A stretch of DNA of 18,474 nucleotides. It comes from Candidatus Zipacnadia bacterium (lineage in GTDB: Bacteria; Armatimonadota; Zipacnadia; Zipacnadales; Zipacnadaceae). Positions within the stretch are counted from its first letter, which is position 1, and every line of letters begins with the position of its first letter. Positions 6,586 to 14,431 of the stretch are shown in pieces. The stretch is taken from NCBI GenBank assembly GCA_029821415.1, contig JALGTJ010000002.1, positions 1-18,474 of the forward strand. Direction: 5' to 3'. A model generated the notes under the pieces. That model saw nothing but the letters and a program-made list of their open reading frames with translations. It made no database searches and had not been told where the DNA came from. A program made the translations under genes and the position numbers.

Positions 6586-9500
6586 CTACCGCGCCGACCA
6601 TGAGATCTGTTGCGGCCAGGCGCTGGCGGTATCCTCCAGTCTGAGCGCTTCTCCTCCTGCGGCCGACACAACATAGACCGAGAAGTAACCGTCGTCAGCC
6701 ATATCAGATGAAAACGCCACGTGCCTACCATCCGGTGACCAGCAAACCCCACCAAAGGTCTTCACCACCCAGGCGGGCGAGGCGCTTCCCGATGAGTACC
6801 ACGTCGGCTCGGGACTACGCCCTCGGACGCCGCTGGAATATGGGCTAAGCGCCTCCACCATCACCAGCTTCCGACTGTCGGCACCATGGGACAATTGCCC
6901 CTCCGAGGTGTCGGGGTCAATAACAAATATCCCCGCGCTGGCCTGCTCCTGAGGCCCGCGGAACGCTCCTGCCAATCGCTGGCCGTCTGGCGACCAACTC
7001 AGGTCACCAATCCAGGGCATCATCATTGCCTGGTGCACTTCCCCGCTATCTACTTCGGCTACCAACAGCTCCTCCGCCCATCTGCCTACTCCCACGCAGG
7101 CCAGCCGCCGCCCATCAGGCGACCACGCCGGCTCGCGCTGGTCACCAGGGCGCTGAAGCACGGGCCGTTGCCCCAAGCCATTGGCATTCATCACGTAGAT
7201 ATCCATATCCCCGTCTCGGTTAGTCTCGAAGGCAAGGCGTTGCCCATCAGGGGACCACGCAGGGGCTTGGTCGGTACCAGGACTATGCGTCAGTTGACGC
7301 TGCTCGCTGCCGTCGGCATTCATTACGAATATCTCCCAATCGCCGTCGCGGTCCGAGACGAAGGCCAGCTTGCTGCCATCGGGAGACCACACCGGGGATC
7401 TATCGCAGAAACGGTTGTTGCTGACATTGACAGCCCCAGTTCCGTCGCTATTCATCACGTATATCTGCCCGCGGCCGTTAGCATAGTGACTAAAGGCGAT
7501 GCGGCGGCCGTCCGGCGACGCCACTGGCGACCACAGGTACCCCTTAAGCTGGCGCAACCGGCGATGGTTAGTACCGTCGGGAGCGATGACGTGAATGGCA
7601 TTGCCAATTGCCCAGCCACCTTGCGAACCCCGATAACCTAATTGCTCCGTCACTGTATAGACCAACCGGCCCACGGCTGGGCCGGCAGTTGCGCCCGTGC
7701 CAGTTTCTACCGAGGAGTTACCGGCGACCTTCACCGCGCTAACCAGCAGAGTTACTGGCTTCCAGATACCACCGGCGGCGTAGCTGTTGTACACACGCAT
7801 CACCAGTTGGTGTTTGCCTTCGGTGATCTTGCCGGTCACATTGATGGCAAAGGGCTGGTCCCAGCCCTCTGGGCCACGGTTGTAGTCACCGGCGTATTGC
7901 CCATCTATCCACATAACAAGTTCCTCGTCAACGCCATTGAAACGCAGGTAGACATTCTTCCCTGCAGGCAGCTTCGGAAAGTCCACCTCGCGCCGATACC
8001 AACCCGCTCCCACAAGATCACCCCAGAAGCCTTCTATCTGTATAGGCTGCCAATCGCTGGTTGAAGCATTGGGTAGATACCACTGCTCATTGACCCCGTT
8101 GTCATCTTTGTCAGGTTTGAATAGCCAGCCGTCTTTCGGCAGCGTCAGCACCTCCGTAGCTGACTGGGCAAGAGTGTCGAGCTGCTGCCCGTAGATACTG
8201 TTCTGCATTATATACAGTCGCGGCACAGCTTTGGGGCCTGCAGCAGACGCCGCTGCCTCAGCATGGTTAGGCATAGGCCGAGACTCATCGGAGGCAATTG
8301 TGGCAACAGGCCGAGCCACCACGGCACTTTGGGCGGGTGACAATTTCACAAACAGCTCCGAGCGTTTCTCCAGGCACAGGCCGATTCCGTCGCGGAGCTC
8401 CTGGCCAGTCCATATCACCTTTCCTCCGTTATGGACGTAGGTCAGGTCAACCAGCGGATCGGTTACCGTCCAGCGTGATTCGGCACGCAAACGCGGGAAA
8501 CGCAGCCGCAAGCGTATCGGCCGGTGCGTATCAACATTATGCAGGTGAATCAGATGTTCCCCGCGCAGGTGATATGCACGCTGGATGATTTCCCGCGCAA
8601 GTTCCGGACTCCCCGACCATTCCACTGGCGTCACAAAGTGAATATCCTGCTTGCCATCCAAAAGAAACTGGCCGACCTTGGCCTCAGTAGCCTGAATGCG
8701 ACGGTTAGCTATCCAGAAAGACCGCCACGCATCCGGGGTAAGCTCCTCTTCAAACCACAGCCAGCAGCCGTCGCTGTTTATTGCAGCATCATACATCCAC
8801 TGAGCGGCGCTGACATCCGACTCGGGCTGGCCACCAAAGAACGAGTTGTCCCAGCTTCCGGCGATACGTAGAAAGCCCAGCTTGTGGAAGTAATCCTGAT
8901 GCGATTCCCACCAGGGTCTGGTGTGGTCCTCAAAGTAGTGGCGAGGGTCAACAACAAAGAACGGGACCTGCGGCGTGTGCAACCCGCGCGTCAGTGGACA
9001 ATCCCCTATGTCGTAGCCGGAGAAGACAAAATCGGGCTTGGCCTGATGAATGCGTCGGGCAAAGTCGGCGAACATCTCGGTGCGCCGCTCTGCGAAGACC
9101 TGCTTATACTCGTCTACCAGGCCGCGCTTCTCCAGCCACTGGTAGCGTTGCTCCTTGGGTACTTGTTCGTTGACCTGGAGATGCTTCCGGGTCAAAAAGG
9201 CAGCAAAGCAGTCATCACAGTAGCAAACTCCTGCCTCCCCGCGTCCTCCATACGGCTCCCAGTCCATATGAAAGCCATCCACAAGCCCACTTTGGGCTGC
9301 CTCCAGCATAGGTTTGAGGAACCACTGTTCATACAAGGGCCGGTACAGCGGACAGGGAGTATGAGCACCGCCGGGATATTCTCCTCGCTCATCAACCGCC
9401 AGCGGTGCCTGCATCTGGGCGGCAAACGCATGCAGGCCAGCCACATTGAGCAATCCGAAGTAGCGAATGCCATACTTGTGGGCCAGCCGGGCGCGGTCCA

Positions 9501-9792
9501 GGTTGTAGTGGTCGGTCTCCATCCATCCCTCCCACCTCGCGTGGTCCACGAATACAGTAGCGCCGGCTCGCGCCAAATTCGCCATGGTTTGCTCCCACGG
9601 CGCTTTCGCGTCCTCCAGATGCCCCCACTGCCCCCAGAAAAACCGGATTTTCTCTTGTTTCCACCACGGTTTGCTGGTAGGCGTGCTACTCCCCGGCTGT
9701 GTCGCAACAGCGCCTGCCGTCACCAGCGTCAGTACCACTGCAAGGACAACTTGGCCTGCAATGGTAAGGTTATTGCGCTGCGGTGCAAACAT
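6586..9792 (-). CDS. secreted TIM-barrel / jelly-roll / TolB-like propeller fusion
   Basis: A 1068-residue exported three-module protein. Residues 1-31 form a signal peptide (VVLAVVLTLVTAGAVA). Residues about 42-365 form a TIM-barrel glycoside-hydrolase-like region: the strand-end motif GFHMDWEPYGG (D177, E179) offers acidic catalytic candidates, and the Cys cluster CYCDDC at 190-195 recalls the C-x-C-x-x-C element of many uncharacterised barrel hydrolases. Residues about 370-490 resemble a C-terminal beta domain. Residues about 550-690 form a GH2-like sugar-binding jelly roll (GAGWYRREVDFP, then YLRFNGVDEELVMWIDG). Residues about 700-1068 form a PD40/WD40-like TolB propeller with WSPDG-type repeats at 802, 846, 890, 933 and 1018, a related SPDG at 759 and one degenerate blade, implying seven blades. 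ATG 9792 has AAAGGGAG 9 nt upstream, which decides the start. No frameshift is seen. Enzyme activity is inferred only. Confidence 0.85.
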   Translation of the reverse strand: MFAPQRNNLTIAGQVVLAVVLTLVTAGAVATQPGSSTPTSKPWWKQEKIRFFWGQWGHLEDAKAPWEQTMANLARAGATVFVDHARWEGWMETDHYNLDRARLAHKYGIRYFGLLNVAGLHAFAAQMQAPLAVDERGEYPGGAHTPCPLYRPLYEQWFLKPMLEAAQSGLVDGFHMDWEPYGGRGEAGVCYCDDCFAAFLTRKHLQVNEQVPKEQRYQWLEKRGLVDEYKQVFAERRTEMFADFARRIHQAKPDFVFSGYDIGDCPLTRGLHTPQVPFFVVDPRHYFEDHTRPWWESHQDYFHKLGFLRIAGSWDNSFFGGQPESDVSAAQWMYDAAINSDGCWLWFEEELTPDAWRSFWIANRRIQATEAKVGQFLLDGKQDIHFVTPVEWSGSPELAREIIQRAYHLRGEHLIHLHNVDTHRPIRLRLRFPRLRAESRWTVTDPLVDLTYVHNGGKVIWTGQELRDGIGLCLEKRSELFVKLSPAQSAVVARPVATIASDESRPMPNHAEAAASAAGPKAVPRLYIMQNSIYGQQLDTLAQSATEVLTLPKDGWLFKPDKDDNGVNEQWYLPNASTSDWQPIQIEGFWGDLVGAGWYRREVDFPKLPAGKNVYLRFNGVDEELVMWIDGQYAGDYNRGPEGWDQPFAINVTGKITEGKHQLVMRVYNSYAAGGIWKPVTLLVSAVKVAGNSSVETGTGATAGPAVGRLVYTVTEQLGYRGSQGGWAIGNAIHVIAPDGTNHRRLRQLKGYLWSPVASPDGRRIAFSHYANGRGQIYVMNSDGTGAVNVSNNRFCDRSPVWSPDGSKLAFVSDRDGDWEIFVMNADGSEQRQLTHSPGTDQAPAWSPDGQRLAFETNRDGDMDIYVMNANGLGQRPVLQRPGDQREPAWSPDGRRLACVGVGRWAEELLVAEVDSGEVHQAMMMPWIGDLSWSPDGQRLAGAFRGPQEQASAGIFVIDPDTSEGQLSHGADSRKLVMVEALSPYSSGVRGRSPEPTWYSSGSASPAWVVKTFGGVCWSPDGRHVAFSSDMADDGYFSVYVVSAAGGEALRLEDTASAWPQQISWSAR

Positions 9793-9847
9793 TCCGATCA
9801 TCTCCCTTTCAGTGTGATCCAAAAGGTTTGTCCATTCTTTGGGCAGG

Positions 9848-10603
9848 TTAGTGTGGATCGGGCTTGCCCAGTTCGTAACCATAGTCAGCCGACAGCGTAG
9901 ACTCATCACGCCATGCGGGAATCTGGTCTTCCATATCTTTAGTATGCCGGGCCAAGCCGGAACAGTTCTTGGCCAGTACCTCGAAGATCTTGTTCGCTAC
10001 CACCAGGTGACCCACATCGTTGGCGTGGCAGCCGTCTTTGTGAACCAGCCACTCCGCTCCGTCGTAGGCTGCCAATAGATCCACAAACAAACAGTCCTGG
10101 GCTGCTGCGATCTGCCGGATGCGATCGTTGAAGGCGTGAAATATCTCCAGCGACCCGTGCCCGAATTGCGGTGCCCCCAGTTGAAAATCAGTCATAAAAT
10201 ATGGCCCCAGCAATACTATCAGCGGCTGGCACTGCTCGCGCACGCGATCAATGATCCACCTCATCTCTTCGGCAAACAACTCCAGAGGTGTGCCGCCGCG
10301 AGCGTCATTAAGACCATAACTGATAATGAGCAAGTCAGGGGCGTGGGCAATAACATGCTTATCCAACCGCTCCGTAGCAGCCGGCTTACCACTGTATTCG
10401 TAAGAGGGGCTACGGGTCGATATGACGTTAGCACCGATACCGCTGTTAACCAGTTCCACCGGCTGAGACTGAACATCACTAATCAGTGCTGCCAGCCGTG
10501 ACGCCCAGCAGCGCTCCGGACTGCTGGCCCATCCTCCGGCCGTGGTACTCTCCCCCAGCGTCACCATCTTGGTGAATTCTTCGGTGTGCCAATCACGTTT
10601 CAT
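9848..10603 (-). CDS. SGNH/GDSL-type hydrolase, cytosolic
   Basis: A 251-residue esterase-like protein of the SGNH superfamily. Block I reads LGESTTAGG with the putative nucleophile S19; Glu replaces the usual Asp of GDS. The oxyanion glycine G57 sits in NSGIGAN, block III is YGLND (N99), and block V is KDGCHAND with D190 and H193 completing the triad. No signal peptide is visible. The family removes O-acetyl or other acyl groups from sugars and lipids; de-acetylation of an imported glycan would fit the setting but is inferred. Start ATG 10603 has GGAGG about 10 nt upstream. It follows the propeller gene by 43 bp and precedes the fusion gene by 55 bp, so all are probably one transcript. The last 30 residues are polar and look disordered. 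Confidence 0.85.
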   Translation of the reverse strand: MKRDWHTEEFTKMVTLGESTTAGGWASSPERCWASRLAALISDVQSQPVELVNSGIGANVISTRSPSYEYSGKPAATERLDKHVIAHAPDLLIISYGLNDARGGTPLELFAEEMRWIIDRVREQCQPLIVLLGPYFMTDFQLGAPQFGHGSLEIFHAFNDRIRQIAAAQDCLFVDLLAAYDGAEWLVHKDGCHANDVGHLVVANKIFEVLAKNCSGLARHTKDMEDQIPAWRDESTLSADYGYELGKPDPH

Positions 10604-10646
10604 CCTACCAATACCTCCAATTCACTCTGCTCGCTCTGCAGGTGTA

Positions 10647-12098
10647 TCAACGCCAGGCAAAGCCGTACAGGCGAGCCTTTCGCAAATAGAAGCGCACCGA
10701 GGCGCGCTCAGGCAGCTTAGTCCCCCCAACCCACTCCAGCGGTGCCAGTTTGGCATCACCGCAAAAGAGTACCGACTCGCGGCGGGTGAATCCGGGGATA
10801 GGGGTACGACGTTCATCGAGAAGTTCAGCGGTAATCTCGCCGTCGGCAACAGTTACCGCATTGACGTAGAGAGTTCCAGTACAAGGCTGAACCGATGTAG
10901 TCAGTTGGGCCTCGGTCTGGCCGCCGGCGGCGGGTACTGCTCCCCACATCCGGCCCTTGTCCCAACCCGCCCGACAGAATGCCCCGTGAAACAGATAACA
11001 ATTGTCAGTCTTCGCGTATATATCGCCGTGCAGTCCGTCCAGAGCACCATAATAGAGGTATAGCTTGTCGCCATCCTCCACCAAGGTACGGGTTGGCCAA
11101 ATCATACCGCCCCCATAGTCTCCGAGTGGTGCCAGCGGTAGGCAGGCGCGACGCGGCGCCGGCCGCCACCAGTTCCGTCCGTCCACTGAAGCAGCGAATT
11201 GCAGATCCAGCGTCTGGGTTATAGCATGGTAAATAGCAGTTACCCCAATTATGCCGTTGTCATAAGGGTAGTAGCCTACCTCCATAATCTGGTCGCCGGG
11301 GTGGTCCTGCCAGTCAGGCATCATAAGGGGGACGGATTCACTCCATTGACTACCGTCCGGACTGGTTTTGCGCATCCCAATACGGCACTCGCCGGCACCG
11401 ACGTCATAGGGAACATAGCCGCCGGGCAGCGAGGGTACTCCAATCTTGTGATGAGCAACATAGCCACCTTCGGGGCACTTGTGAATATAGAGCGTATCGG
11501 CGGTGTCAAGATACAGAGGGCCTTCAGCGGCGCGCCAGTGCAGACCATCAGTTGAGCGATAGCGATACAGTGCATTCCCGCGAGTCGGGTCGGGCGGTTC
11601 GTCAAAGCCCGCCACCCGGTCAGCAGCACACTGGTACATATCGCGGAAGACAAACATCTCATAGGGCTCGTCGGGGTTTTCTTCTGGGTCTATAAACACG
11701 GAAGCGTAGGTGGCGCGTCCTCCTGAATCAAAGTCAAATATGATATTGGTGCGCGGGTAGCCCTCAAACGAACAGATATCCAGCTCAGGCCGAACCCAGT
11801 TGACGCCATCCTCCGAATAAGCATAGGTCAGGCGAAATTGATGGTGCCCCCGCACGTACTGCAGATCCTCAGCGACCGAACAGCCCCAGTACTTAAAGAG
11901 CCCGTCAAGGGGATCTTTGAGCACCGTCCCGTGGCCGATGGCCGGGGAAGCGCTATCCCACGGGTATTTCGGCTCCAGCAGAGGATTGTGGGGATCGAGC
12001 TGCCCCGGCTCAATCCGCCAGGCTATATTCACCCGCTCAATAAAATCATCGGCAAAGATCATCGGCGGCAGCTGAGCCGCTTGACTGGCCATTGTCAT
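10647..12098 (-). CDS. Asp-box propeller protein, GH32/GH43-like, paralogue 1
   Basis: A 483-residue protein of unassigned function, no signal peptide. Four S-x-D-G-x-x-W motifs at residues 95-101 (SEDGVNW), 182-188 (STDGLHW), 246-252 (SPDGSQW) and 304-310 (SVDGRNW) indicate a beta-propeller such as that of GH32/GH43/GH33-like enzymes. The N-terminus has FADDFIE followed by NPLLEP.YPWD, a pattern shared with the protein at 14432-15943. The C-terminal beta domain carries ITAELLDERRTPIPGF (422-437), also shared. The two are therefore diverged members of one family, here on opposite strands. Candidate catalytic acids cannot be chosen by eye. The start is uncertain: ATG 12098 is close to GGGGTG, while ATG 12092 (MASQ) has better spacing of 7 nt. 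It lies 80 bp after the NIF3-like gene and 43 bp before the SGNH gene. Confidence 0.75.
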   Translation of the reverse strand: MTMASQAAQLPPMIFADDFIERVNIAWRIEPGQLDPHNPLLEPKYPWDSASPAIGHGTVLKDPLDGLFKYWGCSVAEDLQYVRGHHQFRLTYAYSEDGVNWVRPELDICSFEGYPRTNIIFDFDSGGRATYASVFIDPEENPDEPYEMFVFRDMYQCAADRVAGFDEPPDPTRGNALYRYRSTDGLHWRAAEGPLYLDTADTLYIHKCPEGGYVAHHKIGVPSLPGGYVPYDVGAGECRIGMRKTSPDGSQWSESVPLMMPDWQDHPGDQIMEVGYYPYDNGIIGVTAIYHAITQTLDLQFAASVDGRNWWRPAPRRACLPLAPLGDYGGGMIWPTRTLVEDGDKLYLYYGALDGLHGDIYAKTDNCYLFHGAFCRAGWDKGRMWGAVPAAGGQTEAQLTTSVQPCTGTLYVNAVTVADGEITAELLDERRTPIPGFTRRESVLFCGDAKLAPLEWVGGTKLPERASVRFYLRKARLYGFAWR

Positions 12099-12178
12099 TC
12101 ACCCCGTCAGACGACAGAGACTATCAACGCAAACAGCAAGTGGCCGACCTTGAGCCGCCACAACAGCTAACCTTAGCA

Positions 12179-12961
12179 TTAGAGGGTGGTCCAGGGAATT
12201 TCCTGAGGGCGGAAGAGCACCGGTACAGTGGAAAAGCGCTTAGCCAGATCGCCAGCCAAGCGCGCCAATCCCGGATCTTCACTGGCCGAGTGGCACGTCT
12301 CTATTAAGGCCACGCCATTATCAAGGGCGTAGCGTTGCGCAAAATCGGAAGTCTCGCCAGTGATGAGCGCCTGAATGCCTCGGGGCAGCAGATGCTCGAC
12401 CCAAATATCAATATGCCTGTCCAGCCCCCCACCTCCCCAGGCTGTGCCCACATTGCTCACTACCTGCTCGGTATCTCCAGTAACCCGCAAATGGGCCATA
12501 CCCAGCGCCTCACGCACCCGTATGGCCAGCGTGCCCACCGTAATCGGAGTAATGTTATGCTGCGAATAGGCCCAGCCCCGGAACTCGGGCTCGGGCAGAC
12601 CGATGATCTCCCATAGCGTAGGACCAACGTGAGTGGGATCAACAGTAGAGTGTACCCGCAATACTGCGATGCCGTACGCATCCAGTAGGTCCAGGCGTAC
12701 TTGATCCACAGGCCACGGTGGACCGGGTGGGTTGGCGGCCCACAGGGGATAGTCATAGAAGGTAAGAGCTTCGTGGCAGACAATCAGATTGCACTGGTGC
12801 TGGGCGGCGTACTCAATGGCCGCCCGGCTGGCCATCCAGCAGACACAAATGCCCTGCACCTCATCCGTCCCCGAACCATACAGAAATCCTTCTTCTGAGT
12901 TCAGCTCCCCACTGGGGTTAAAAGTAGATAGGAATTCCTTAACGCTCTGTCCCGTTATCAT
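12179..12961 (-). CDS. NIF3-like dinuclear metal-centre protein
   Basis: A 260-residue cytosolic protein of the NIF3/YbgI (DUF34) family, usually a hexameric toroid with a dinuclear metal site; its biochemical role is still debated (often labelled GTP cyclohydrolase I type 2-like). Visible landmarks are LIVCHEALTF (H63), VHSTVD (H104, D108), GTAWGGGG, ALITGETSD, and ETCHSASED with H224 and E228 four residues apart, as expected for metal ligands. The usual His-His-Pro reads His-Glu-Ala here. The frame opens with TTG at 12964, but the adjacent ATG at 12961 is the more likely start; GAGGA lies about 11 nt upstream. It is the first gene of the minus-strand cluster, adjoining the divergent control region. 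The role within a carbohydrate locus is unknown. Confidence 0.85.
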   Translation of the reverse strand: MITGQSVKEFLSTFNPSGELNSEEGFLYGSGTDEVQGICVCWMASRAAIEYAAQHQCNLIVCHEALTFYDYPLWAANPPGPPWPVDQVRLDLLDAYGIAVLRVHSTVDPTHVGPTLWEIIGLPEPEFRGWAYSQHNITPITVGTLAIRVREALGMAHLRVTGDTEQVVSNVGTAWGGGGLDRHIDIWVEHLLPRGIQALITGETSDFAQRYALDNGVALIETCHSASEDPGLARLAGDLAKRFSTVPVLFRPQEIPWTTL

Positions 12962-13234
12962 CAAAGATACGTTCCTCTAACGGCTCATTATCGCGCGGAA
13001 TTAGGGTCAACTTTTGGGTATTTCGCCCTATCCCCAGCACAGTCCTCCCACCTCCCCGCTCAACTCTCTGACTGTGCGGCCAGATAGCTCATTTTATGTG
13101 ATGCGGCGAGGAGGAGAGTGGTAGGCAATTGGAGAATTAAACAAGTAACTGCAAACTAACAAGCGCTCGGACTGCACTGTCAATACTTGGTTATGCAGGC
13201 CAGTCCCACGTCTTAGAGCGCCAGGAGGCTAAAG
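12962..13234. promoter_or_regulatory. divergent control region between the two main gene clusters
   Basis: A 273-bp non-coding gap from which a five-gene minus cluster and a plus cluster both depart, so it should hold at least two promoters. On the minus strand a good -10-like GATAAT sits near 12992-12987, with TTGACC upstream at 13010-13005, but the spacing is too short for a normal sigma70 promoter. On the plus strand I see only weak candidates, such as TTGGAG before an AT-rich run near 13130-13165. A purine-rich tract lies near 13106-13128 and the UroD-like gene's SD AGGAGG at 13223-13228. The inverted repeat inside is listed separately. Confidence 0.5.
13037..13077. repeat. perfect 8-bp inverted repeat, possible operator
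   Basis: GCACAGTC (13037-13044) and GACTGTGC (13070-13077) are perfect reverse complements separated by 25 bp. The arms are about 33 bp apart centre to centre, close to three helical turns, which would suit a dimeric or looping regulator. It lies midway in the divergent gap. No T-tract follows, so a terminator is unlikely. By chance, one such 8-bp pair in 270 bp is possible but not common. Confidence 0.35.
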
Positions 13235-14341
13235 ATGGCAACTACAATGAACTCTAAAGAGAGAATACTCACAGCGCTGCGCTGCCAGGTGCCCGACCGT
13301 GTCCCTATCATGGAGATATGGATCAATGAGCCCATCATTATCAAGTTGGCTGAACTGCTGACGGGTCAGGAAGTCGACGTTGAGGTGGGTGCCGAAACCG
13401 TGGGCGACGAAAGTCAAAGAATTGTTGATCTGTACTGTACAGTTGTTGAAGAGCTTCCCCTTGATGCCACCTCTTACATCATTTCGACGCACCGTGAGGT
13501 CATTGACGGCGACCGAGTCAGGGACAAATTCGGCACGATCTACAAAACCAGTGAGCATGGCGAGCCGTTCCCCATTCAGGGGCCCATCCAGAGTCGCTCC
13601 GACCTAAAGGGCTTTGATATGGTCTCCAAGCTGGGAGACGATGATTTCGCCCGTGCACGGTATGTAATAGAGAAAGTGGGCCACTCCAAGGCCCACTTCG
13701 TTATGATACCCGACCCGTTCAAGATAAGCTGGCGGCTGCGCGGGGGTATGCAGCACTTGCTGATGGATTATGCGCTCGATCCTCCGCTGGTCCACGACCT
13801 GGCGCGCGTCGCTACCGACTACTATATCGCAGCAGTGGACATAGCCAAACAAGTTGGCGCCGATATCGTCGTAATGAACGGTGACCTAGCCGGCGAGGAG
13901 ACCACCCTAATGTCGCCGGATAACTATCGCGAATACATCAAGCCCTATCACGCCGAAATTGTCCAACACGTCCACGACGAAGGTTTGCTGATAGTCAAGC
14001 ATACTGACGGGAATATGTGGCCGATTCTGGACGATTTCCTGGAGGTGGGCTTCGACGGACTGCATCCCATTCAGCCGCAGTGCATGGACATTGGGGAGAC
14101 CAAACAGTATGTAGCAGGCAAAGCCTGCCTACTCGGCAACATTGACTGCCGGAATTTGTTGGTCTATGGTACAGAGGACGAAGTGGAACAGGCCGTCAAG
14201 GAAACCATCGCAGTAGCTGGCCCCGGCGGCGGGTACATCGTCGCTTCATCCAACTCCATTCACCCAGGCGTCAAGCCGGAGAACTACATCGCTATGGTCA
14301 ACGCAACCTACAAGTACGGCAGCTATGCCGACATCTCGTGA
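13235..14341 (+). CDS. uroporphyrinogen decarboxylase-like (UroD/MtaA superfamily) protein
   Basis: A 368-residue cytosolic TIM barrel of the UroD / cobalamin methyltransferase superfamily. The N-terminus (SKERILTALRCQVPDRVPI) is the usual opening of the methyltransferase-like branch, and the RQAGRY motif of heme-pathway UroD is absent, so this is not HemE. The putative metal region reads KHTDGN (H256, D258), where corrinoid methyltransferases MtaA/MtbA have His-x-Cys. The C-terminal cysteine expected in MtaA/MtbA is replaced by VASSNSIHPGV (about 337-346). C305 in NIDCRNLL is another possible ligand. Many such genes occur in Armatimonadota, Planctomycetes and Lentisphaerae with unknown substrates. 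The start is set by AGGAGG 6 nt upstream; ATG 13247 is an alternative. It is the first gene of the plus cluster, 90 bp ahead of the propeller paralogue. Confidence 0.85.
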   Translation: MATTMNSKERILTALRCQVPDRVPIMEIWINEPIIIKLAELLTGQEVDVEVGAETVGDESQRIVDLYCTVVEELPLDATSYIISTHREVIDGDRVRDKFGTIYKTSEHGEPFPIQGPIQSRSDLKGFDMVSKLGDDDFARARYVIEKVGHSKAHFVMIPDPFKISWRLRGGMQHLLMDYALDPPLVHDLARVATDYYIAAVDIAKQVGADIVVMNGDLAGEETTLMSPDNYREYIKPYHAEIVQHVHDEGLLIVKHTDGNMWPILDDFLEVGFDGLHPIQPQCMDIGETKQYVAGKACLLGNIDCRNLLVYGTEDEVEQAVKETIAVAGPGGGYIVASSNSIHPGVKPENYIAMVNATYKYGSYADIS

Positions 14342-14353
14342 CGATTATCGTCA
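14339..14353. repeat. 15-bp palindrome spanning a stop codon
   Basis: TGACGA-TTA-TCGTCA starts exactly at the TGA stop of the UroD-like gene and can fold into a 6-bp stem with a 3-nt loop. No T-run follows, so it is unlikely to be a full terminator; it could protect the mRNA end or be coincidence. Confidence 0.3.
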
Positions 14354-14431
14354 GCAGTAAGTCCGGCATAATAATCTTGGGGGCACCGCCAACCCAGCAC
14401 TTGCCCGGGCGCAGCGAAAAGCAGGAGCAGG

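Noticed and set aside
6586..7695. Tandem-like DNA similarity in the propeller region as a repeat array
   Set aside because: The similarity follows the protein-level WSPDG repeats with a 43-44 codon period and is diverged at the DNA level, so it is a protein fold signature rather than a DNA repeat.
8884..9900. Long open frame on the plus strand (338 codons) and others at 6886-7641 and 7642-8064, antisense to the fusion gene
   Set aside because: They mirror the codon structure of the well-supported minus-strand gene, lack domain-like sequence and are explained by its codon bias.
12986..13010. TTGACC and GATAAT on the minus strand as a promoter for the NIF3-like cluster
   Set aside because: The spacing is only 12-13 bp, too short for a standard sigma70 promoter; only the -10-like box is kept as a note.
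13235..14341. Annotation as HemE of heme biosynthesis
   Set aside because: The RQAGRY-type motif is absent, the N-terminus is of the methyltransferase-like branch, and no other tetrapyrrole gene is near.
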